Counted from the stretch's first letter, positions 37,558 to 47,565 are shown. The stretch is DNA of 64,000 nt from Kovacikia minuta CCNUW1 (GCF_020091585.1 NZ_CP083582.1:3100001-3164000); one strand, 5' to 3'. The notes: generated by a model from the sequence alone, not told the origin. Program-made: numbers and translations.

Positions 37558-37665
37558 AGGGAGTTTTGAGTTTTGAGTTTTGAGTTTTGAGTTTTGAGTC
37601 ATGACTGTTCACTGCTTCTCCATCACCCCACTCCCCACTCCCCACTCCCCACTCCCCAATTTTTT
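37558..37665. repeat. Heptamer-repeat cassette upstream of the SDR gene
   Basis: About five GAGTTTT units are followed by a linker, then CCCCACT units (four or so). Period 7; the two halves face each other as purine/T-rich and C-rich. It covers the 5' leader of the SDR gene and separates it from the ECF sigma gene. Confidence 0.8.
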
Positions 37666-37734
37666 TGAACCTTTTTCTAAATTGTCCTGTCTAATACACT
37701 AAAAGCGACAAAATGAATGGAGTGAACGTTTCAG

Positions 37735-38313
37735 GTGGTAGTCGTGCCGACAGCGTTTAGCGATCGCGCTGAGGATGAGTCTGATCATCACTTGGTGCAG
37801 CGGTGCCTCCGGGGCGATACTCAGAGCTTTCGTTTGCTCTATCGTCGCCATCAACAACGAGTGAGGTCGATCCTCTATCAGCTCTGTGATCCCTCTGCCC
37901 TGGATGACCTGGTGCAAGAGGTGTTTCTACGAGCCTGGAAAGGATTGCCAAAGTTCCGTCAATCCGCCCAGTTTTCAACCTGGCTTTACCGGATTGCCTG
38001 GAATGTGGCATCGGATCAACGTCAGGCGGCAGCTCAGGGGCGAACCCGGCTCCAGGTATTAACCCGGACGGCTACGACCCAACAGGATGCACCTGATGTG
38101 ATGCAGTTGCATTATCAGGATTTGGTGCAACGGGGTTTAGCTCAGCTTAGCTTCGATCATCGCACGATTCTGGTTCTCCATGACCTGGAAGAAGTCCCTC
38201 AAAAGGAAGTCGCGGAAATTCTGGGAATTCCTGTGGGGACGGTTAAATCTCGTTTATTTCATGCGCGTGCTGCAATGCGACAATTTCTTCAGAAAGAAGG
38301 AGTTCAGTTATGA
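37735..38313 (+). CDS. ECF-type RNA polymerase sigma factor
   Basis: 192 residues. Sigma region 2 is seen in LVQRCLRGDTQSFRLLYRRH, SALDDLVQEVFLRAWKGL and FSTWLYRIAWNVASDQRQ; region 4 in LAQLSFDHRTILVLHDLEEV and EVAEILGIPVGTVKSRLFHA, which is the helix-turn-helix that reads the -35 element. The GTG at 37735 is used. Its stop overlaps the next gene (ATGA, 38310-38313), so the pair is co-translated. ECF factors answer extracytoplasmic stress and are usually held by a membrane anti-sigma factor, the likely role of the next gene. Confidence 0.92.
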   Translation: MVVVPTAFSDRAEDESDHHLVQRCLRGDTQSFRLLYRRHQQRVRSILYQLCDPSALDDLVQEVFLRAWKGLPKFRQSAQFSTWLYRIAWNVASDQRQAAAQGRTRLQVLTRTATTQQDAPDVMQLHYQDLVQRGLAQLSFDHRTILVLHDLEEVPQKEVAEILGIPVGTVKSRLFHARAAMRQFLQKEGVQL

Positions 38314-38663
38314 CCCGGTTCCCGGACGATGACAAAAAGCTAATTCAATTTATGCGGCAGCATCGCCCTCAGCCTCCTTCTGCACTGCCAGGTCTGGAGG
38401 ATCGGATTCTGGCTGCGGTTGAACAACCAGACCAACCCCAACGATCGCGCCCCCGTCGCTGGTATCGGTCAACCTGGATTCCTCCGGCGATCGCTGCTGG
38501 GCTGCTTGTCAGCGTGGTTAGCTACCATACTTTGACTCCACCCAAACCCAACTCCACGTACATTGCGTCCCTGGAAACTTTTGTTGAAACCAGTTGGCAA
38601 GGAACTGTCACCGACAGCTCAGATGACGACCAATTTCCCCTTAATGATGTTGCTGCAAATTAG
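38310..38663 (+). CDS. Putative membrane anti-sigma factor
   Basis: 117 residues. A cytosolic N terminus (LIQFMRQHRPQPPSALPGLE, DRILAAVE) with a helical pattern typical of sigma-binding domains is followed by a basic stretch RSRPRRWYRS and a single membrane helix (STWIPPAIAAGLLVSVVSY). A short periplasmic tail follows. No zinc-anti-sigma HxxxCxxC motif is present. Position immediately behind the ECF gene with a 4-base overlap is the main evidence for function. Called by context; the sequence itself belongs to no family I recognise. Confidence 0.7.
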   Translation: MTRFPDDDKKLIQFMRQHRPQPPSALPGLEDRILAAVEQPDQPQRSRPRRWYRSTWIPPAIAAGLLVSVVSYHTLTPPKPNSTYIASLETFVETSWQGTVTDSSDDDQFPLNDVAAN

Positions 38664-38795
38664 GTGTCAGGTGCCAGTTATCAATTATCAATTATCAGTT
38701 ATCAGTTCGCTCACTGTTCACTGCTTCATCACCCCATCACCCCATCACCGTCCCCATCTCCTCCACACACACCACACCCTAAACCCCATTCCCCT
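38664..38795. repeat. Heptamer-repeat cassette
   Basis: GTCAGGT, then ATCAATT/ATCAGTT units, then CATCACC-type units and C-rich ends. Mostly period 7. It lies between the anti-sigma gene and the CpxP-like gene and leaves a Shine-Dalgarno (AAGGAGGT) at 38799-38806. Confidence 0.75.
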
Positions 38796-38814
38796 CTCAA
38801 GGAGGTTAACTCCC

Positions 38815-39303
38815 ATGTCTCCCCGCCGTATTTCCGCTATAGCCGCTGTGCTAATTGCACTTGGAGGTGCGGTCGCGATTGCTAACCAACCTTCCCTGTT
38901 TTCCCAATCGACTGTTCAATCGCCAGCAGAACAACCCGCTCAGAATCGCGATCGCGATAAGGGCGGCTGGCTGAAGGATTTGAATTTAACCCAGGATCAG
39001 CTCAAGAAAATTCAGACGATTCGCAACCGATACAAAAATCAATTTGCTCAACAACGGCAGGCGGTTCAGCAAGCCCAGCGAGAGTTGAGAGATCTGATGG
39101 CAGGCGATGCGTCCGCTGAGCAGGTTCGGCAAAAATACCAACAACTTCAAGTTTTGAAGCAACAATCCGGCAGTACGCGCTTCAATAGCATGTTAGAAAT
39201 TCGGGAAATCCTGACGCCTGAGCAGCGGCAGAAATTTGTCAGCCGCATGAAGGAATTGCGAATCCGCAACAAGGATTACTTTAAGGACCATCTAGACAAG
39301 TAG
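38815..39303 (+). CDS. Spy/CpxP-like periplasmic protein (LTxxQ)
   Basis: 162 residues. A signal peptide (RRISAIAAVLIALGGAVAIA) precedes a Gln/Arg-rich helical domain with the LTxxQ motifs LTQDQLKKIQTI and LTPEQRQKFVSRM. Spy and CpxP are periplasmic chaperones or adaptors that help with envelope stress and metal tolerance. The start has a strong AAGGAGGT 8-9 bases before it. Placement behind the ECF sigma and its anti-sigma implies that this protein is part of the response output, or feeds back on it (inference). Confidence 0.88.
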   Translation: MSPRRISAIAAVLIALGGAVAIANQPSLFSQSTVQSPAEQPAQNRDRDKGGWLKDLNLTQDQLKKIQTIRNRYKNQFAQQRQAVQQAQRELRDLMAGDASAEQVRQKYQQLQVLKQQSGSTRFNSMLEIREILTPEQRQKFVSRMKELRIRNKDYFKDHLDK

Positions 39304-39563
39304 ATTGAAACGGATAATCAGTAATTGGTCATGGGGGATGGGTAGTAGGAAATGGCAGAAAAGGATTGAACCCGATCGCCCATTATCCGGTCTAACTCTA
39401 GAAAACAATGATGGCTCATCTGCTTACGCAGATTAAGCGACAAACGGGGTTGCTTGCTGCGTTCACATGGGCTGGATACAGAAACGCCTACTCGATTGGC
39501 ATAAACCCACACTTTTACAGGTGATCTACCCATTTGAAACTGCTTTAATGAGAGGAATTTACG

Positions 39564-39860
39564 ATGTCTTTAGAGATAACAACAGACGACCTATTTATCC
39601 TGGAGCAGTTGCGACTGGAGCGCTTTCGTTCCTTCTTCATAAAAACCTTGAAGCGCTGTTCAATTCATTTAGATGAATCGAATACATTAACCATTTATTG
39701 CTTTGAGCCACAAATCGTTGATCAGTTACTTGAGCAAATCGAGCAACTACGGCGCTGTGTGTGGATCGTTCTAGGGGTTCAGTATCTTTCGATTTCCTTC
39801 GCTCAGGAAGAAATCTATCGCACCCCAACCCAGATGGTATCAACTTCGAGGTTGAAATGA
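39564..39860 (+). CDS. Small protein of unknown function
   Basis: 98 residues, cytosolic. Two helices carry conserved-looking segments LEQLRLERFRSFFIKTLKRC and DQLLEQIEQLRRCVWIVLG, with a short beta stretch TLTIYCFEPQ between. The protein ends TPTQMVSTSRLK. GAGAGGA lies about 8 bases before the ATG. It does not look like a shadow of another gene: it lies in a clear gap with its own codon pattern. I do not recognise a family. Confidence 0.5.
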   Translation: MSLEITTDDLFILEQLRLERFRSFFIKTLKRCSIHLDESNTLTIYCFEPQIVDQLLEQIEQLRRCVWIVLGVQYLSISFAQEEIYRTPTQMVSTSRLK

Positions 39861-39958
39861 CCCTGCCAGGAAGCAGGAGGCGGAAGGGAGAAGGATGAAT
39901 GGATAGTAGCGTAATCGTTTGTTTCAGCCCTAATCCTCATACCTGCTAACCTCAAAAA

Positions 39959-40609
39959 ATGGTTGATTATATTTACCTGCATGGTTTTGCGTCCAGTCCT
40001 GGCTCCCATAAGGCAAGGGATTTACGCGATCGTTTCTGCCAATTGAATCTCCCTTTGAATACGCCCGATCTCAACCAGGATGACTTCACTCACCTCACAT
40101 TGACCCGGCAACTCCGTCAGGTAGAAGCATTTTTTCATCCCAACACTGCTGTGACTTTAATTGGCTCCAGCTTTGGGGGGCTAACTGCTGCCTGGTTAGG
40201 CCAGTTTCATGGGCAGGTAGAACGGTTGGTTCTGCTTGCCCCCGCTTTTGGTTTTTTGTCCCACTGGCTGCCCAGGCTGGGAATAGAGCAGGTGCAGCGC
40301 TGGCGGTCAGATCAGTTCCTACTGGTTTACCACTATGGCAAAGCCAAGGAATTACCGCTTAGCTATGGATTTGTCGAAGATGCTTCCCAATATCAGGAAA
40401 CAGCCATTCAGCGTCCAGTGCCAACCCTGATTTTGCACGGCAAATGGGATGATGTGGTTCCCATCCAGGCTAGTCGGGACTTTGCCAATACCCGCCCCTG
40501 GGTTCAACTGGTTGAGCTGGAAAGTGATCACGCACTGACGAATGTGAGTGAAGAAATTTGGGAGCGGATCAGGGAATTCTGTATGTTAGAAACCAGGATT
40601 AGGAGCTAG
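39959..40609 (+). CDS. YqiA/YcfP-type alpha/beta hydrolase (esterase)
   Basis: 216 residues. [19 protein letters not shown] is the oxyanion-region opening of the YqiA family; the nucleophile elbow is [12 protein letters not shown] (Ser in GSSFGG). The Asp is likely in [12 protein letters not shown], and the His in [11 protein letters not shown]. The enzyme would hydrolyse small acyl esters; substrate unknown. The stop overlaps the SasA stop by 4 bases on the other strand, so transcripts converge. ATG 39959 is the only good start. Confidence 0.88.
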   Translation: MVDYIYLHGFASSPGSHKARDLRDRFCQLNLPLNTPDLNQDDFTHLTLTRQLRQVEAFFHPNTAVTLIGSSFGGLTAAWLGQFHGQVERLVLLAPAFGFLSHWLPRLGIEQVQRWRSDQFLLVYHYGKAKELPLSYGFVEDASQYQETAIQRPVPTLILHGKWDDVVPIQASRDFANTRPWVQLVELESDHALTNVSEEIWERIREFCMLETRIRS

Positions 40610-41916
40610 CCTCGATTCCTTATACGCGAAACACTGGCAAGGTGAAGTGAAAACAACTGCCGTGATTTTCCGTGGAATCGACCCCAGATTTGCCCATAGT
40701 GCGATCGCACAATTCGTTGACAGAGGGAAAGCCCAATGCCGTACCCGTCCTTGGCTTCATCCCGTTTCAGGCGATAGCGATCTTCAAAAATGCGCTCCCG
40801 GTTCTCTTCAGGAATTCCGGGTCCATTGTCGCAAATGCTGACCTGAACTTTTTGGGTGGTTCGATGCAGGATTGAAACAGAAATGGTTCCACCAACAGGC
40901 GTATATTTAATTGCATTATCAAGCAGGTTAACAATCACCTGACGCACCCGTTCGCCATCGGCAAGTACGGTTGGCAGGTCCGATGGAATATCTTTTTCTA
41001 CCCACTGAGACTTTGCCTGAAACCGATCGCTCAGATAATCCAGCACTTCAAAGCAGAGATGCCCAATATCCAGCTTTTGAGGTTGAATCTGAAGTTCGGC
41101 ACTGGCACCTCTGGCAGCCTGAAGAATATCCGTAATCATCCGGTCAATCGCCCGTGTTTGAGTCCGGGCATGTTTGAGCAGTTGGGCTGTTAGTACAGGT
41201 GTCAACCGCGATGACCAGCCCGTTTCTGAGTCGTGCCCCATTTCTAGCGTTTCCAGGGCAATAGATGTAGCGGTTAAGGGATTCCGCAAATCATGCGCCA
41301 GCATAGAAATAATCTGGTCTTTGAACCGAAGTTGATGTTCTAATTCTTCTTTTTCTTGCTTTAGCTGAAAAATCTCATCTGAGAGTTGAATCAGTTCAGC
41401 CGAGTGGATGATAGAACTTGGTTTGAGGTTAGCCGAAATTGCCTTCAAGGGCTGGTTAGCCGCAGCCGTTAGCTCTTCACCCTCGGATTCAACCGAACCT
41501 GAGGGCGATCGCTCCTCCGGCTGACCAGGGTGGTTTAGTTCCGCTCTGGCCGCCTCCAGGCTTTCTTCTAAAAGTTGCGAAGAACCCAAATTTTCCAGAT
41601 AGTCTTCAACCGATCGCTGCCAGTGATTCCACCAGTGCTCTAGCTGCTCAACCAGATTGGTGCCAGCCAGCGTATGCCGAGGAGCGGGATGGATTTTAAC
41701 CAGCGCAGGGGTTGCAATTAATCGGAAATGTTCTGCCAGGTAGGGTTGTTCTCCAACATCAATGACCTGAAGTTCAAACGGGTAATCTACCCTCAAGTTT
41801 TTGAGCGTTTCACGAATCTGCTGAATTTGCTCTCTAGCACTTGGGCGTTTGTCTACAAACAACAAAAGCTGTAGAGGCATCTCAACACTTGCAAACTTTT
41901 CAGGAAATGCCTGCAT
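40606..41916 (-). CDS. sasA: Adaptive-response sensor histidine kinase SasA
   Basis: 436 residues. Residues about 14-105 form the KaiB-like thioredoxin-fold domain ([50 protein letters not shown]). A linker of about 90 residues precedes the H-box [12 protein letters not shown] with phospho-acceptor His208, and the C-terminal ATPase has [30 protein letters not shown] and [12 protein letters not shown]. SasA is stimulated by KaiC and phosphorylates RpaA, passing circadian output to transcription. ATG 41880 is a possible shorter start. It follows the universal stress gene on the same strand by 64 bases. Confidence 0.95.
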   Translation of the reverse strand: MQAFPEKFASVEMPLQLLLFVDKRPSAREQIQQIRETLKNLRVDYPFELQVIDVGEQPYLAEHFRLIATPALVKIHPAPRHTLAGTNLVEQLEHWWNHWQRSVEDYLENLGSSQLLEESLEAARAELNHPGQPEERSPSGSVESEGEELTAAANQPLKAISANLKPSSIIHSAELIQLSDEIFQLKQEKEELEHQLRFKDQIISMLAHDLRNPLTATSIALETLEMGHDSETGWSSRLTPVLTAQLLKHARTQTRAIDRMITDILQAARGASAELQIQPQKLDIGHLCFEVLDYLSDRFQAKSQWVEKDIPSDLPTVLADGERVRQVIVNLLDNAIKYTPVGGTISVSILHRTTQKVQVSICDNGPGIPEENRERIFEDRYRLKRDEAKDGYGIGLSLCQRIVRSHYGQIWGRFHGKSRQLFSLHLASVSRIRNRG

Positions 41917-41980
41917 GCCATCACACTAATCCCATGTCCTAATCTTAAATCTTATAGTTCATTCTGTCCCATCTCGTCTT

Positions 41981-43141
41981 TTATGGGTATGGAGGACGAC
42001 AGAGTAGAACGGGACAGGGGGCATGATGAATCGTATAGTCTTCTGTGGTGCTCAGGCGAGCATTGCGCAGAGCGGGAAGGTGATTGTTCCCATCTTCCTG
42101 CCCCTTTTGTTTACGGAGTGGGTGTAACGGATCCAACAACGACTCCCCCCCAGAGGAGCGGTTGCGCCCCAATTGGGGAATATTAAAGATTGTCCGCCGA
42201 CTGGCATCGCTCCCCAGAATGATCAGGTCGATTTGCTGTTGTTGGGCAACCTGGCAAATGAGAGGACCGGGTTCACTGGTTTGAAGCAGCGTTTGAATTT
42301 CCAGATTGGGAAGGTTCAGGGCTGTCTTTGCCTGGTGTAAGAGAGCTTCTCCCTGTTCCCTGCGGGCTTCTTGAAGAGACTGATTGAGCTGCCAGCTTGG
42401 GGTGGGAGCGACAAATGGACCAAATAGATATTCGGCATTGAGGGCGGTTTGAGGACACAAAATCGTAACCCGGTGCACCCCAGCTGAGATGAGTTGCCGG
42501 GTGGCTGCGATCGCCTGTTGGGTTCCTTGAGAAGTTCCCACGACCAGCAGAACATGGTTCAAACTTGGCTCTGCTGAGGTCTCAGTGGTGGCACCCCGTG
42601 CGACCAACACACTACAGGGTGCATAGCGGGCAACAACTGCTGAAACGCTGCCCAATAATAATTCCCTCACCCCACTCGTACCTCTGGAACCCACCGCTAT
42701 CAATCCTGCCCGAATCGTGCGCGCGTAGTTCAAAATCTCAATGGCGGGTCGTCCCCGCCGCACTTCCACAGAAACCGGGAAATCGGCTGGAAAGTCGGTG
42801 TGAAACAGGTCTATCAGGTGGGTTGGTGAAGGCGACAGATGACTTTCACTGATGGAATCTAACCGTTCAGGGAGCGTCATCGGTTCGGTTTGAGCGGGCA
42901 GTTCTGGGTCAGAAGCCTGGTCTGGTAGGCGTCGGATCTTTTTCAGCAATTGATTGGAGCGACTCGACTGACGGGGTTGAACCGTCAGCACTGTGACCAG
43001 CGATCGCCCATTAGACGCCCTTTGATCTTGCAGGGTTTGAGCGATGGGATAGAGTAACTTTTGGGCTAAACGGGCACTGGAAGAACCATCCGTCGCCAAT
43101 AAAAGCGGGGGGAAGAGAACCGGGGAATTCACCTGAATCAT
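41981..43141 (-). CDS. Tandem universal stress protein (two Usp domains)
   Basis: 386 residues from ATG 43141. Each half carries the Usp fold: residues 1-190 with LLLATDGSSSARLAQKLLYP and GLIAVGSRGTSGVRELLLGS, VSAVVARYAPCSVLVARG; residues 195-386 with HVLLVVGTSQGTQQAIAATR and DLIILGSDA. The first half keeps the ATP-binding G-x2-G-x9-G(S/T) pattern; the second is more divergent and may be regulatory. The gene would be co-transcribed with the SasA gene, a possible link between clock output and stress. The start at 43162 (seven residues longer) is also open. Confidence 0.85.
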   Translation of the reverse strand: MIQVNSPVLFPPLLLATDGSSSARLAQKLLYPIAQTLQDQRASNGRSLVTVLTVQPRQSSRSNQLLKKIRRLPDQASDPELPAQTEPMTLPERLDSISESHLSPSPTHLIDLFHTDFPADFPVSVEVRRGRPAIEILNYARTIRAGLIAVGSRGTSGVRELLLGSVSAVVARYAPCSVLVARGATTETSAEPSLNHVLLVVGTSQGTQQAIAATRQLISAGVHRVTILCPQTALNAEYLFGPFVAPTPSWQLNQSLQEARREQGEALLHQAKTALNLPNLEIQTLLQTSEPGPLICQVAQQQQIDLIILGSDASRRTIFNIPQLGRNRSSGGESLLDPLHPLRKQKGQEDGNNHLPALRNARLSTTEDYTIHHAPCPVLLCRPPYP

Positions 43142-43421
43142 TGTTTTTGCCTCTAACCCCAATCATGCGATGAATAATCTAGGTAATCAGCGACCAGTTA
43201 TCAGCTTTTTGCTTTCAGCTTCTTTAGGGCAGGGATTAATTGATGGACCGAGGGCTTTCGGGTTCTCAATGCGAAACTCTCTGCTTGGGATGGCGGATGG
43301 CGGATGGCTAATTGCTAATTGCCTCTACTAATAAGTTACGCGATCGCAAAGCTACACTGGAGAGAAATTGTATCTTCTGATTTAAGTAAGTAAATACAAT
43401 CTACATGTCGAGATACTGCCA

Positions 43422-44612
43422 ATGAAAATTCTGGTACTGGCTTGGGAATTTCCACCCCGGATTGTCGGTGGAATCGCTCGACATGTGGCGGAACTTTACC
43501 CGGAAATCGTCAAGCGCGGGCACGAGATTCATCTGGTCACGGTAGAGTTTGGTCAGGCTCCCCATTATGAACAGGTAGACGGGGTACATGTACATCGGGT
43601 AGAGGTCGGTTCAAGCCACAACTTTTTTCATTGGGTCGTCAACATGAACGAGAGCATGGGACGACACGGGGGCAAACTTTTGTTAGAAGAGGGTCCGTTT
43701 GATCTGATCCATGCCCATGACTGGCTCGTTGGAGATGCGGCGATCGCGCTCAAGCATGCCTTCAAAATTCCCCTGGTTGCAACCATCCACGCAACCGAGT
43801 ACGGTCGCTACAACGGCATCCACAATGATCCTCAACGCTACATCCACCTCAAAGAAGTTCAACTGGCCCATGATGCCTGGCGAATTATTGTCTGTACAAA
43901 TTATATGCGCCTGGAAGTCGAACGGGCGTTGCATGCTCCGTGGGATAAGATTGATGTCGTTTACATCGGTATTCGAGCCGAAAAAAAGCATCGCGACCCA
44001 GACTTTGACTATTGGGAATTTCGTCGCCGCTTCGCCAGAGATGACGAAAAAATTGTTTACTACGTGGGACGCATGACCTACGAAAAAGGCGTTGCGGGGT
44101 TAATTCAGGCAGCTCCCAGAGTCATTCAAGCCATGGGAGATCGCGTCAAGTTTATTTTCATTGGTGGCGGAAATTCTGACCATCTCAAACGGCTTGCCTG
44201 GGATCTGGGCATCTGGCATAAGTGCTTCTTCACGGGCTTTATGTCCGATGATGACCTCAATAAATTCCAGACCGTAGCTGACTGTGCCGTGTTTCCCAGC
44301 CTTTACGAGCCGTTTGGGATCGTTGCTCTAGAAAGTTTTGCTGCCCGTGTTCCTGTGGTCGTTTCGGATACGGGTGGCTTGCCAGAGGTTGTACGCCACA
44401 CCAAAACGGGTATTGTTACCTGGACAAACAATCCTAATTCCCTTGCCTGGGGCATTCTGGAGGTTTTGAGGAACCCGGAGTACTCCCGTTGGTTAACAGA
44501 TAATGCTTACCAGGACCTGGATCGCCGCTTCCGTTGGGACAGGTTGGCGCAACAGACCGAAGCGGTTTATGGACGGGTGCTACATGAGCGATCGCAGGTG
44601 CTATGGGAATAG
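43422..44612 (+). CDS. Family 4 glycosyltransferase (glycogen-synthase-like N terminus)
   Basis: 396 residues, GT-B. The N terminus MKILVLAWEFPPRIVGGIAR, then HVAELYPEIVKRGHEIHLVT is typical of cyanobacterial glycosyltransferases annotated near glycogen/starch synthases (WEFPP..GG). Also seen: HAHDWLVGDAAIALKH, YYVGRMTYEKGVAGLIQA and the E-X7-E donor site YEPFGIVALESFAARVPVVV. The donor (ADP-glucose, UDP-sugar or other) cannot be fixed. It stands alone with a 280-base leader containing GGATGGC and TAATTGC heptamers. Confidence 0.9.
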   Translation: MKILVLAWEFPPRIVGGIARHVAELYPEIVKRGHEIHLVTVEFGQAPHYEQVDGVHVHRVEVGSSHNFFHWVVNMNESMGRHGGKLLLEEGPFDLIHAHDWLVGDAAIALKHAFKIPLVATIHATEYGRYNGIHNDPQRYIHLKEVQLAHDAWRIIVCTNYMRLEVERALHAPWDKIDVVYIGIRAEKKHRDPDFDYWEFRRRFARDDEKIVYYVGRMTYEKGVAGLIQAAPRVIQAMGDRVKFIFIGGGNSDHLKRLAWDLGIWHKCFFTGFMSDDDLNKFQTVADCAVFPSLYEPFGIVALESFAARVPVVVSDTGGLPEVVRHTKTGIVTWTNNPNSLAWGILEVLRNPEYSRWLTDNAYQDLDRRFRWDRLAQQTEAVYGRVLHERSQVLWE

Positions 44613-44782
44613 CGATCTCAGGTGTCAGGTGTCAGGTGTCAGGTGTCAGGGGGGAAATAGCCAACCATAAAAGGTTTCAGGGGTATCAGATGTCCTCACT
44701 TTTATGGCTATGGCTCTAATATTCTCCGTTGCAATTTTCACCATTCCAGGTAAAATTCTTTCAATCTAGACGATGCCAAGGC

Positions 44783-45106
44783 ATGACCGCGTTTGAATTA
44801 GACCCCCAGGGCAAGCTCGATATCTTGATTGACCAGGTAGGTCGTCTAACGGAAGGGCTGAACGAGATTAAACTGCTGATTCGGGAACAATCCGAGGTGA
44901 CAAAGCAGCAAGGTCAACTGATTCAGCAACAAACTGAAGCATTTCAACAGCAAGCTGAAGCGATGAAGCAGCAAGCTGAAGCATTTCAGCAACAGGCTGA
45001 CACTGCTAAACAACAGGCTGACGCTGCTAAACAACAGGCTGATACTGCCCATCTTCAGGCAGAAAGCATCTCGCGTCTGATCGCTTTGTTGGAACGGAAG
45101 GATTAA
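44783..45106 (+). CDS. Small coiled-coil protein with 7-residue repeats
   Basis: 107 residues. MTAFELDPQGKLDILIDQVG is followed by IKLLIREQSEVTKQQGQLIQ and a Gln/Ala repeat: EAFQQQAEAMKQQAEAFQQQ, ADTAKQQADAAKQQADTAHL, then SISRLIALLERKD. The heptad spacing (a/d as A and Q/A) is typical of a coiled coil, and at DNA level it is a tandem 21-base repeat. ATG 44783 is chosen over the longer frame from 44729 that has no conserved sequence. The role is unknown; such proteins can be phase-variable by repeat number. Confidence 0.6.
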   Translation: MTAFELDPQGKLDILIDQVGRLTEGLNEIKLLIREQSEVTKQQGQLIQQQTEAFQQQAEAMKQQAEAFQQQADTAKQQADAAKQQADTAHLQAESISRLIALLERKD

Positions 45107-45252
45107 TTTTTAGAAACTAAAAACGTGGAAAAGGCGGCGGGTAGAAAAGGACGGAAGCCAAATTCCAGTTCCCACTAATGTAACGTGCATTCGGGCTTAT
45201 GGAGATGGGAATACTTTAAACAGGTGATCCATCAGTTTGTAAGTCCTGCATT

Positions 45253-47565
45253 ATGGCAAAATGGCAATTCTCCTTCGATCAACTTTATTCAGAGGATTGG
45301 GAAAATACGCCAGAGACTATCAAGCGCTTAGTGGAATCCCTGATTTTAAGTGCAACGGCATTAGACACCGAAAGCGATCCGAAAGGGGCAGCAACCCCTA
45401 GGGATAGGTTGGTTCTGGACAGAAGCGATCGCAGACATAATGGGGCGGAACACAACCAAACTGAAGCTGCCTTAAAACAAAGTGAGCAACGCTTTCGTCT
45501 CCTGTTTGAGGCTACACCCAAAATTGCGGTTCAAGGATACAACCAACAACGCCAGGTGATTTATTGGAACCATGCCAGTGAACAACTTTATGGCTATACC
45601 AAATTGGAAGCAATTGGGCGGCAACTGGAAGATTTGATTATTCCGCCGGAGATGCGCTGTGGGGTCATTGCAGCGGTTCAGAATTGGCTTACGAAAGGGG
45701 AAGCTATCCCAGCGGGTGAATTGAGCCTGATGCGGAAAGATGGCTCTAGAGTTGCGGTTTATTCCAGCCATATGATGCTGGTCAATTCTGAGGGCGAGTC
45801 CGAACTGTATTGTGTGGATATTGACTTGAGCGATTGTAAACAAGCCGAAGAAGCGCTGCGAGAGAGCGAGAGTCGCTATCGTTTACTGGCTGAGAATACG
45901 AATGATCTCGTTTGTCTTCACAACTTACAGGGGCACTATCTCTACGTCAGCCCGTCCTGTGAGCCACTTTTGGGCTACCGCTATCAGGAAATGTTGGGAC
46001 AAGATCCTTATCGCTTCTTTCATCCCGACGATCGCGATCGTATTTACCAGGAAGCTCATTTAGCCGCTATTCGTGGCAAACCCGTACCCATTACCTATCG
46101 AATTCTCCATAAATCGGGGCACTACGTCTGGTTTGAAACCCTGACCAAACCAATTTTGAATGCAAGCGGAGAAATTGTTCAACTTCAAACCACATCCCGC
46201 GATGTTACAGAACGGATTCAGGCGCAGGCGCAGTTAAGGTATGATGCTCTCCACGACGAGCTTACAGGATTGCCAAATCGTTACCTGTTAATGGAACGAC
46301 TGGAATTAGCCATTAACCGAACAACACGGTTTGAAAATTATCACTTTGCGGTTTTATTTCTAGATCTTGACCGCTTTAAGGTGATTAACGATAGCCTCGG
46401 ACATTTAGCTGGAGATCAACTACTGATTGCGATCGCCCAAAAGCTGCAAGCCACGCTCCGTAGCATCGATCTTGCGGCTCGCCTGGGTGGGGATGAGTTT
46501 GTGATTCTGCTTGAAGAAATTACAGAGATTCAAGAAGCGGTTCGCGCTACGGAACGGATTTTTGCAACATTACAGACCCCCTTTATGATTGAAGGGCGGC
46601 AGGTTTATACCACCTTTAGCATTGGCATTGTGTTGAACACAAAAGATTACAGGCAGGCGTCCCATTTGTTACGGGATGCAGATATTGCCATGTATCGGGC
46701 AAAAAACATGGGCAAAGCACGGTACGAAATTTTTGATGCTGAGATGCACAGTCAAGCCCTGAACCGTCTACATGTAGAAAATGACCTGCGACGGGCGATC
46801 GAACAGCAAGAATTTGTGCTGCACTATCAACCCATTTTGGCGCTGGAAACCGGATCTTTGGTTGGGTTTGAAGCGTTGATCCGCTGGCAACATCCGACCC
46901 AGGGACTAAAATTTCCGGGAGATTTTATTGCGATTGCAGAAGAAACTGGGTTAATTACTCGGCTGGATTATTGGGCACTTGAGACCGCCTGTAATCAACT
47001 GGCAAGATGGCGAACAGCTTTCCCGGAAGCGACCACCATAAGAATGAGTGTCAATCTTTCAGTTCAAGATCTACGGCGATCGAATTTGCTAGAAGAGGTG
47101 GATCGTATTTTGGCTGAAACTCGTTTAAGGGGATGTTACCTGACGTTAGAAATTACTGAAAGTATGTTGATTGAAGATGTTGAATCCACTATTACTTTAC
47201 TCAGTCAGTTAAAAGAACGCGCCATTCAAATTAGTATTGATGATTTTGGTACAGGATATTCGTCGTTAAACTATCTCCACCGTCTACCTGTAGATAACCT
47301 GAAGGTGGATCGTTCCTTTGTTAATCAAATACAAACAGGTAAACAAAATCATCAAATTGTTGAAACGATTGCAGCCTTGAGTCATCAGTTGGGACTCGAT
47401 GCGATCGCCGAAGGAATTGAAACGCCACAACAGCTCGATCGACTAAAACAGCTTGGCTACAAATTTGGTCAGGGCTATCTTTTTTCGAAACCTTTGCCCC
47501 AGGAAGCCGCAGAAAAACTTTTAGCCGATCACAATTCACCTCACCGCCTTCCCGATTACAGCTGA
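45253..47565 (+). CDS. PAS-PAS-GGDEF-EAL cyclic-di-GMP signalling protein
   Basis: 770 residues. After about 75 N-terminal residues come two PAS sensor domains: residues ~78-200 (FRLLFEATPKIAVQGYNQQR) and ~207-325 (YRLLAENTNDLVCLHNLQGH; HPDDRDRIYQEAHL). GGDEF follows (DALHDELTGLPNRYLLMERL, DLDRFKVINDSLGH, RLGGDEFVILLEE), complete. EAL ends the protein (FEALIRWQHP, NLSVQDLR, ISIDDFGTGYSSL). Both cyclase and phosphodiesterase signatures are intact, so either activity, or regulated switching, is possible. Soluble, no helix seen. It probably links light, redox or ligand input to motility or matrix production. Confidence 0.94.
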   Translation: MAKWQFSFDQLYSEDWENTPETIKRLVESLILSATALDTESDPKGAATPRDRLVLDRSDRRHNGAEHNQTEAALKQSEQRFRLLFEATPKIAVQGYNQQRQVIYWNHASEQLYGYTKLEAIGRQLEDLIIPPEMRCGVIAAVQNWLTKGEAIPAGELSLMRKDGSRVAVYSSHMMLVNSEGESELYCVDIDLSDCKQAEEALRESESRYRLLAENTNDLVCLHNLQGHYLYVSPSCEPLLGYRYQEMLGQDPYRFFHPDDRDRIYQEAHLAAIRGKPVPITYRILHKSGHYVWFETLTKPILNASGEIVQLQTTSRDVTERIQAQAQLRYDALHDELTGLPNRYLLMERLELAINRTTRFENYHFAVLFLDLDRFKVINDSLGHLAGDQLLIAIAQKLQATLRSIDLAARLGGDEFVILLEEITEIQEAVRATERIFATLQTPFMIEGRQVYTTFSIGIVLNTKDYRQASHLLRDADIAMYRAKNMGKARYEIFDAEMHSQALNRLHVENDLRRAIEQQEFVLHYQPILALETGSLVGFEALIRWQHPTQGLKFPGDFIAIAEETGLITRLDYWALETACNQLARWRTAFPEATTIRMSVNLSVQDLRRSNLLEEVDRILAETRLRGCYLTLEITESMLIEDVESTITLLSQLKERAIQISIDDFGTGYSSLNYLHRLPVDNLKVDRSFVNQIQTGKQNHQIVETIAALSHQLGLDAIAEGIETPQQLDRLKQLGYKFGQGYLFSKPLPQEAAEKLLADHNSPHRLPDYS

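Noticed and set aside
44846-45052. Minus-strand frame in the coiled-coil gene
   Set aside because: A shadow of the Gln-rich repeats of the plus-strand gene.
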